The position numbers and the translations under genes were made by a program. A stretch of DNA of 64,000 nucleotides, taken from NCBI RefSeq assembly GCF_001263205.1, contig NZ_CP012333.1, positions 5,867,001 to 5,931,000 on the forward strand. The letters run 5' to 3'. The notes below the pieces were generated by a model. The model searched no databases. It was not told where the DNA came from and was given only the letters and a program-made list of their open reading frames with translations. The first letter of the stretch is position 1. Each line of letters starts with the position of its first letter. This document shows positions 59,219 through 64,000 of the stretch, one piece after another. The DNA is from Labilithrix luteola (GTDB lineage: Bacteria; Myxococcota_A; Polyangia; Polyangiales; Polyangiaceae).

Positions 59219-60022
59219 GTGAAGTTGCTCAACTATGGAATGCCTCTCGCCGCCTGCATGGCGCTGCTCGTCGGTTGTGGCGGCAGCGATGATCCGCAGG
59301 ACGAGATCCACTACGAAGACCGTGTGGTCGAGGTGCCGGGCGAAGTGGTGACGAACCGAGTCGAATACATGCCGATCGACGGCTTCGTACTCGGGTTCTG
59401 GACCATGGATACCGACGCGAACTGCACGGGCCCATGCCTGAACGATCACTCGGCGTACGGCAATTCGCTCTACCTGGGCGACATGGCCTTCGCGCCGGTC
59501 ACGCAGGCGCCTACGCAAGCCGGCGACGGCGCCGTCGACGAGATGCTGCACCTCGACGGTAACGTCCAGGCCAGCACGATCGACGGTTCGGTGTTGAACG
59601 ACACGCTCGTCGGCGAGCGCTTCAGTGTGCTCCTCCGCGCGCGCACCCAGGCCGACGAGCTCCACACGTTGTTCTCGCTCGGCACGGCGTCATCGACGGC
59701 GCTGAACGTGCAGCTCTCGCGTCACTCGCTGCTCGTGGAGCTCCCGCGGCAGCAGAAGAGGCTGCTCGTCCCGCTGAGCGACGCCTCCACGTGGCAGGAG
59801 ATCCAGCTCGCCTCCGACGGCGAGCGGGTGACCCTCCAGGTCGGCTGCACCCAGGTCGCCTCGTTCGACCGCGCGCCTGGTCAGCCAATCCTGAGCAACG
59901 CTGCGACGGGTGTCATGGTCGGCGCCCGCTGGGGCGAGCCCGCGAGCGACGCCTTCACCGGCGACGTGGACCTGGTGCGCGTGAGCCGCCAGTCCGAAGC
60001 CAACCTGTTCTGCTCGAAGTAG
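59219..60022 (+). CDS. LamG/concanavalin-like lipoprotein
   Basis: This is a 267-residue protein with a lipobox at LLVGC. The N-terminal tether (GGSDDPQDEIHYEDRVVEVP) resembles that of the upstream giant protein (SDD...VYRDRTVNLPG), so the two probably share a localisation or assembly signal. The rest reads as one LamG-type jelly roll: DGFVLGFWTMDTDANCTG, MLHLDGNVQASTID, FSVLLRARTQADELHTLFSL, WQEIQLASDGERVTLQVG and a final DVDLVRVSRQSEANLFC. It may bind glycans. GTG 59219 follows GAGGAG and lies 11 bases after the upstream stop, so the two are co-transcribed. A hairpin terminator follows. Confidence 0.8.
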   Translation: MKLLNYGMPLAACMALLVGCGGSDDPQDEIHYEDRVVEVPGEVVTNRVEYMPIDGFVLGFWTMDTDANCTGPCLNDHSAYGNSLYLGDMAFAPVTQAPTQAGDGAVDEMLHLDGNVQASTIDGSVLNDTLVGERFSVLLRARTQADELHTLFSLGTASSTALNVQLSRHSLLVELPRQQKRLLVPLSDASTWQEIQLASDGERVTLQVGCTQVASFDRAPGQPILSNAATGVMVGARWGEPASDAFTGDVDLVRVSRQSEANLFCSK

Positions 60023-60032
60023 CCAAATGAGA

Positions 60033-60066
60033 ACGCGGGCGACGGGAGTTCTCCTGTCGCCCGCGT
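60033..60066. terminator. bidirectional hairpin terminator
   Basis: ACGCGGGCGAC (60033-60043) pairs with GTCGCCCGCGT (60056-60066), an 11-base perfect stem, with a further GGAG/CTCC pairing in the loop. It lies between the convergent LamG-like gene and the coiled-coil protein gene and can serve both. No T-tract is present. Confidence 0.7.
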
Positions 60067-60084
60067 CGTCGCTAAGAAGCGCGA

Positions 60085-60597
60085 TTACCGCGCGTGATAC
60101 GTCGTCGAGCGCCGGTCACCCTTCTTCGAGAGCTGTCCGGATTCCAAAGCTGCGTCCACGACGCGCTTGAGCTCGCTCTTCTCCCACCCGAGCTCCGTGC
60201 GGATATCTTCTGCGCGAAGCCCTTCTTTGCGTCCGCGCACGACCTCGAGGAGCTCCTCGAGCATCGGATCGGTCTCCTCTTCCTCCGCCTCCTCGGTCTC
60301 CTCTTCCTCGGTTGCCTCAGGCTCCTTGCGCGACGCCTTCTTTGACGGCTTCGGAGCGCGCTCGGCTTCGGCGGGCTTCGCGACGGGGGCGGCTTCCGCC
60401 AGTTCCATCTCGCTTTCGGTGCTCTTTTCGGCCGTCGCCGACTTCTCGGCGGGGCTGACCTTGGGCCCCAGCGCGGCCACCCTCTGCCAGTAGTCGTTCT
60501 TCTTCTTGGCGAGCTCTTGCTCGAGCCGCTCGATGTCTGCGTTGAGGAGTGCGAGTGCCTTGCGTTCTTTGCTCAGACGGCTGTCTTCGAGATACAT
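60085..60597 (-). CDS. coiled-coil and winged-helix-like protein
   Basis: This 170-residue protein has an N-terminal coiled coil (LEDSRLSKERKALALLNADI, then ERLEQELAKKKNDYWQRVAA). An Ala/Glu/Lys/Pro-rich linker with a long acidic run follows. The C-terminal domain of about 60 residues (MLEELLEVVRGRKEGLRAED, then IRTELGWEKSELKRVVDAAL and ESGQLSKKGDRRSTTYHA) has the helix-turn-helix-wing pattern of a DNA-binding winged helix. It could be a nucleoid-associated or regulatory protein. ATG 60597 is preferred; TTG 60636 is possible. It is divergent to the MoxR operon, so it may share its promoter region. Confidence 0.7.
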   Translation of the reverse strand: MYLEDSRLSKERKALALLNADIERLEQELAKKKNDYWQRVAALGPKVSPAEKSATAEKSTESEMELAEAAPVAKPAEAERAPKPSKKASRKEPEATEEEETEEAEEEETDPMLEELLEVVRGRKEGLRAEDIRTELGWEKSELKRVVDAALESGQLSKKGDRRSTTYHAR

Positions 60598-60757
60598 GCG
60601 TGGCTTCGTGCTAGTCGGGCTGGCGTCCCTTCGCAACGGATTGACGCGGCGTCACTGAGAACAGGCCATTGGGGACGAAGCGCGCCTTCGCGTCTCCTGC
60701 CTCCCCGACGTTCCTCCGTCGATTGGGGCGAGCGCGGCCCCATGCTATCCATGGCGC

Positions 60758-61930
60758 GTGTCCAACCTCAGTGCTGCCGTCACGAGGGTAAAGCGCTCGA
60801 TCGCCGAAGCGTGCCGCGGTCTCGTCGACCGTCAGTCCATCGTCGAACTCGTCGTGCTGTGTGCGGTCGCGAAGGAGCACCTGCTCGTCGTCGGTCCCCC
60901 AGGAACGGCAAAGAGCGAAGCGGTTCGCAGGATCGCCCGTCGTCTCGACGGCGTGTACTTCGAATACCTCCTGGGCCGCTTCACCGAGCCGTCGGAGCTC
61001 TTTGGCCCCGTCGACCTGCGAAAACTGAAGGAAGGCATCGTCGAGACCTCGACGGCAGGCATGCTGCCGGAAGCCGAAGTCGCTTTCCTGGACGAGGTCT
61101 TTCTCGGCTCCACGGCGATTCTCAACACGCTGCTCGGGATCCTGAACGAGCGTATGTTCCGTCGCGGACACACGACGTTGTCGTGTCCCATGCGGGTCTG
61201 CGTCGGGGCCGCGAACCGCCTGCCGGACGACGAACAGCTCTCCGCATTTGCGGATCGATTTCTCGCCCGCGTGTTCGTGGCGCCGGTGGAAGATGCGGTG
61301 CTCGAGGACCTGCTCGAGGCCGGGTGGAGCGGAGAAGCTGTCGCTCCACGCGACGACGGTGAAACGAACGTGGGCGGCGAGCCAACGTCGATGGCGGACG
61401 TCGACGCGCTCTCCCGCGCAGCATTCGCGATGAACCTCACGAACGTGCGCCCGGCTCTCGCCCGCGCCGTGCGGACACTTCGCGCGGCTGGCATCGAGTG
61501 GAGCGATCGTAGAGTCGTGAGAGTCCAGCGTCTGGTCGCGGCTGCAGCGGTGCTTGCGGGGCGATCGGAAGCCACGGACGCAGACTTGTGGCCGCTCGTC
61601 TTCGCTCTGCCGACGGAGGAGGCCCAGCGCGTCGGTCGCGATGCGCTCCGCGACTTGCTCGTGCGTTCCGAGAACGTGAGCCTTCTCGCCGCCGCCGCCG
61701 AAGGGTCGCTTTCTCCGCCTGCACGCTCTGCCTTGCTGCTGAAAGACGCCGCCGCGACGTTCGCCGCGCGCCCGACGGCAACCGAAGGCGAGGGGGCATG
61801 GCGTCTCCAAGTCGAAGCCATCGCGCGCGAAATCGACGCCACGTTCACGACGGCGACGATGCCCGAAGAGATTTCCCACCTTCGTTCGCGAGTCGTCGCT
61901 GTCCTCGGGGAGCGACCTTTACTCGGGTGA
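60758..61930 (+). CDS. MoxR-family AAA+ ATPase of a bpX ternary system
   Basis: This 390-residue protein has Walker A GPPGTAKS (46-53), Walker B VAFLDE (108-113), sensor 1 in GAANRLPDD (near Asn153) and the arginine-finger region ADRFLARV. FTEPSELFGPVDLRKL and ILNTLLGILNERMFRRG are typical for the MoxR/RavA branch. The lid and C-terminal helices (about 185-390) are diverged. MoxR ATPases usually work with vWA-domain proteins as chaperone-like remodelling machines. Here the next genes encode a bpX5-like protein and a vWA-like/beta-propeller protein, starting seven bases after the stop. The start is GTG 60758; no strong ribosome binding site is seen. Confidence 0.9.
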   Translation: MSNLSAAVTRVKRSIAEACRGLVDRQSIVELVVLCAVAKEHLLVVGPPGTAKSEAVRRIARRLDGVYFEYLLGRFTEPSELFGPVDLRKLKEGIVETSTAGMLPEAEVAFLDEVFLGSTAILNTLLGILNERMFRRGHTTLSCPMRVCVGAANRLPDDEQLSAFADRFLARVFVAPVEDAVLEDLLEAGWSGEAVAPRDDGETNVGGEPTSMADVDALSRAAFAMNLTNVRPALARAVRTLRAAGIEWSDRRVVRVQRLVAAAAVLAGRSEATDADLWPLVFALPTEEAQRVGRDALRDLLVRSENVSLLAAAAEGSLSPPARSALLLKDAAATFAARPTATEGEGAWRLQVEAIAREIDATFTTATMPEEISHLRSRVVAVLGERPLLG

Positions 61931-61937
61931 GCTGCCC

Positions 61938-62357
61938 ATGGTGGCGTTCGTGCCCCGCGATGTACCCCTCGAACCTCGAGCGGTGTTTGGATTCGGCGAC
62001 GTCGCTCGTTCGCTCGCCGAGCGTCTGCTTGCACGCGACGACGCAGCGCTCGCGACGCTCCGTGGCCTGAGCTGGGCCGACGGATTGCTGGTTCTCGGGC
62101 CGACGGTGGATCTGCCTTGGGCCGACGGCGTGTCGTATTTGGGCCAAGACCCCCAAGCTCCGCGGCTTCTTCTTCCGACGCAAGTTCGTCCAGACGTGCC
62201 GCTCGACGCGTTCGAACGCGCTCTCGTGCGTCAGGCCGGGAACATCGAGCCGCCGCTTGCCGTCCTATCGAACCCACCCCGCCTCGTGTCCGTCGTGTCC
62301 GCGCGCAGCATCGCACGCTCTCGACTCGTCGCCTGGCTCGCCGAGTGGGCGTCATGA
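61938..62357 (+). CDS. bpX5-like protein of MoxR-vWA-beta-propeller ternary system
   Basis: This is a 139-residue protein. From memory of the Pfam bpX5 family (MoxR-vWA-beta-propeller ternary system domain), the shared features are an N-terminal PRDVPLEPRAVFGFGDVARS, a central LLVLGPTVDLPWADGVSYLG followed by QDPQAPRLLLPTQ, and a final PPRLVSVVSARSIARSRLVA. The function of bpX5 is not known; it is thought to be a structural or adaptor component. The gene lies seven bases after the MoxR gene, and its stop overlaps the next start (ATGA), so all three are co-translated. Its composition and codons match the ternary operon neighbours. Confidence 0.75.
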   Translation: MVAFVPRDVPLEPRAVFGFGDVARSLAERLLARDDAALATLRGLSWADGLLVLGPTVDLPWADGVSYLGQDPQAPRLLLPTQVRPDVPLDAFERALVRQAGNIEPPLAVLSNPPRLVSVVSARSIARSRLVAWLAEWAS

Positions 62358-64000
62358 GCCCGGCATCCGTAGCTTTGCCGAAGTCGCTCGCTCGCTGGCA
62401 AAAGCAGCTCGAGCTCTTCCCCGAAGCCGTCGCGCGGGACCTCGGTCTGTTGGCGGATCGCCTAGCGTTCGTTCTCGGACCCGCCGGAACCCGGGCGGCG
62501 ACGCAGGGGGAATTCGATGGCTTTTCGGGACTGTCGCGACGCGGTTCGTACGAGCGACTGTTGCCTTCGGAGTGGCTTCTTCAGGAAGCGCTGCCGGAGG
62601 AATTCGTTCGTCGCGCCATGGCGGGAGAGCATTCTTTCTTCGAGCTCGCGCGACGGTCCGACACCGAAGCAAGTCACTCGGTCGTGCTCTTCGATGCTGG
62701 CTGCGACCAGCTCGGTGCACCACGCGTCGTGCAGCTGGCGCTTCTGATCGTGCTTGCACGCCGGGCCGAGACCTCCGGTCGTCGGCTGGCATGGGGCCTT
62801 CTCCAAGACCCCAATACCATCGTTCACGAGAGTGTCACGAAAGCGGGGGTGCGGACATTTCTCGCTTCGCGCTCGGACGCTCGGCCGTCGGGCATCGATG
62901 CAGAACGTTGGAAGACGCGTCTGAAAGGCCGACCTTGGGCGGAGCGCTGGGTCATCGGCTCCGATCGTTTGGAGACGAGCTCGTCGTCCCTCGGAGCGGA
63001 ACGAATTGCGGTCGTGGAGTCGTTGGAGCTCGGCGTCGCGCCGCGCGTCGAGGTCCGCGTCCATCGTCGGGAATCGATGCGGGGCCGGACGTGTGTTCTG
63101 GAGCTGCCGCCCACGGGCGCCCTCAGCCGTATCCTTCGGGATCCGTTCCAGGACGGCCCGCCGCGTCGCCGAACGACGACCCGACTCGCTGCCGCGAGCC
63201 CATTGGTGTTCTCCTTCGATGGGCGACGTCTCTGGGCGAGAGGCATGGCCGGCGAACTCGTGACGATTCCTATTCCGAATTCGGCACGAGCGAATCCTGG
63301 AGCCGTCGGGGTCGTGAGCTTTCGGGCCAACGCGGAGGTCGTCGCGGTCGGTCTGTGCGAGAAACGAACGAAGGTCGTGGTCCGCGATGACGATGGATAC
63401 GTTCTCCACGTACTCTCCAAGCGTGGAAACACGATTAATCGAAGCACGCGCATCACGGCGACGCATGGGACCATGCCGTCCGCGCCGCCACGGATGCGGG
63501 CGCTGGGAACGGTCGGATCGACCCGTACTTTTTGGGTCGACGGAGACGGGAGACTCGTCGAAGCGACGGACGTTGGCTTCTCCCATACCGACGTTTGCGG
63601 TGTGATGGCCTGGCGACCGACGTGGAGGGGGTTCGCGGTGCTCGTGGGAAAGCCTTCTCCTCCGCACGTCGTGACCACGCAAGTTTCGCCCACGGGCCGG
63701 ACCGAGTACGTCCCCAACGGTGTTCGGCTCTCGTCTCCATCGTTGACGACAGAGGCCTTCTTCGGCGACGAAGCGATGTCCCGGACCGTGGTTCATCGGC
63801 GATCCGAGACGACGTGGACGCTCGTGCGACAAGACGAAGTGACGCACGTTCGACTGTCTGCGGGGAGCACGTGCATCGGCTGCGTCGAGATCCTCGGGCC
63901 ACCGCTGACGACCTACCTCGTCGTCCTCGACGCTGATCGCATGGGCGTCTGGATCAAGACGTCGAGCGCGGAGAAGCTGCTTTTTCGCTCTTCATCGCGG
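62354..64000 (+). CDS. vWA-like plus beta-propeller protein of the ternary system, truncated by window end
   Basis: ATG 62354 overlaps the bpX5-like stop. The frame is open for 549 codons to the window end. Residues about 48-150 look like a vWA-type domain: FSGLSRRGSYERLLPSEW, then HSVVLFDAGCDQLGAPRVVQ and LALLIVLARR. The MIDAS DxSxS is DAGCD, so metal binding is probably lost. From about residue 270 it has repeated beta-strand units as in a propeller, such as LVFSFDGRRLWARGMAGELV, VVVRDDDGYVLHVL, TFWVDGDGRLVEATDV and AWRPTWRGFAVLVG. Within the operon it is the likely target-recognition subunit. The C-terminal part and any further operon genes are outside the window. Confidence 0.8.
   Translation, partial: MSPASVALPKSLARWQKQLELFPEAVARDLGLLADRLAFVLGPAGTRAATQGEFDGFSGLSRRGSYERLLPSEWLLQEALPEEFVRRAMAGEHSFFELARRSDTEASHSVVLFDAGCDQLGAPRVVQLALLIVLARRAETSGRRLAWGLLQDPNTIVHESVTKAGVRTFLASRSDARPSGIDAERWKTRLKGRPWAERWVIGSDRLETSSSSLGAERIAVVESLELGVAPRVEVRVHRRESMRGRTCVLELPPTGALSRILRDPFQDGPPRRRTTTRLAAASPLVFSFDGRRLWARGMAGELVTIPIPNSARANPGAVGVVSFRANAEVVAVGLCEKRTKVVVRDDDGYVLHVLSKRGNTINRSTRITATHGTMPSAPPRMRALGTVGSTRTFWVDGDGRLVEATDVGFSHTDVCGVMAWRPTWRGFAVLVGKPSPPHVVTTQVSPTGRTEYVPNGVRLSSPSLTTEAFFGDEAMSRTVVHRRSETTWTLVRQDEVTHVRLSAGSTCIGCVEILGPPLTTYLVVLDADRMGVWIKTSSAEKLLFRSSSR

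Noticed and set aside
1..64000. tRNA, rRNA or transposase genes
   Set aside because: I scanned for cloverleaf-like TTCGAATC/GGTTCGA blocks and transposase motifs. The only GGTTCGAATC-like run (about 1814) lies within the kptA gene and has no cloverleaf around it.

Overview
The window looks like part of a chromosome from a high-GC myxobacterium-type organism (Myxococcota, probably the Polyangiales/Labilithrix-like side). This is inferred from content, not from a marker gene: there are very many lipobox lipoproteins with Ala/Pro/Ser/Asp-rich tethers, a Hanks-type Ser/Thr kinase, AgmX/PglI-type lipoproteins, a giant alpha-2-macroglobulin, Cys-rich repeat lipoproteins, a LytS/LytTR pair, an RsbR/RsbT-like pair, an ECF sigma factor and a MoxR/beta-propeller operon. 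GTG and TTG starts, 4-bp ATGA/GTGA overlaps and long antisense shadow ORFs fit high GC. I see no rRNA, tRNA, CRISPR array, insertion sequence or prophage.

Layout. 1-5857: the start of a NodB-type deacetylase lipoprotein, a GST, a UPF0262-like protein next to an RNA 2'-phosphotransferase (KptA), a convergent HAD protein, a LysR regulator, and a LytS-type sensor kinase with a LytTR response regulator whose frame breaks at a G6 run. 5886-16605: a low-complexity membrane-anchored protein, a Ser/Thr kinase, a 2009-residue alpha-2-macroglobulin lipoprotein and a Cys-rich protein. 17049-18340: a two-gene envelope operon (OmpA-family plus AgmX-like lipoproteins) with a clear terminator. 18341-31503: a gene-poor stretch with structured hairpins, an NHL/SMP-30-like protein, the RsbR/RsbT-like pair, a Tat-exported intradiol dioxygenase homologue (frame probably broken near its 3' end), an acyl-CoA dehydrogenase-like protein, a tandem-domain HCCA isomerase and a four-gene minus-strand group of poorly known proteins. 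31522-45959: a metallophosphoesterase lipoprotein, a TPR protein, a Cys-repeat/FGE-like lipoprotein, a cluster of short palindromes, a GpsA-like protein lacking the usual lysines, a YgiQ-type radical SAM protein, a lipin-like HAD lipoprotein, an HAD phosphatase and two tandem tail-anchored paralogues. 46090-49286: two acyl-CoA dehydrogenases flanking an AgmX-like lipoprotein. 49381-54149: small Cys-rich proteins, an ECF sigma factor with a membrane partner, an outer-membrane beta-barrel, an LRR-like protein and a SUKH-fold protein. 54627-60022: a 1526-residue phosphodiester glycosidase/metallophosphoesterase lipoprotein and a LamG-like lipoprotein with a related N-terminal tether. 60085-64000: a coiled-coil/winged-helix protein, then the operon MoxR AAA+ ATPase - bpX5-like protein - degenerate vWA/beta-propeller protein, which runs off the window.

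The most notable system is the last one (60758-64000+). It matches the MoxR-vWA-beta-propeller ternary systems proposed to act in NTP-dependent biological conflict. Other points of interest are the palindrome cluster at 38940-39166, two homopolymer frame breaks (5486-5491 and 23037-23041), the lysine-less GpsA homologue, and the Cys-pair-rich small protein next to the ECF sigma factor. All product calls come from reading motifs; no database search was run.
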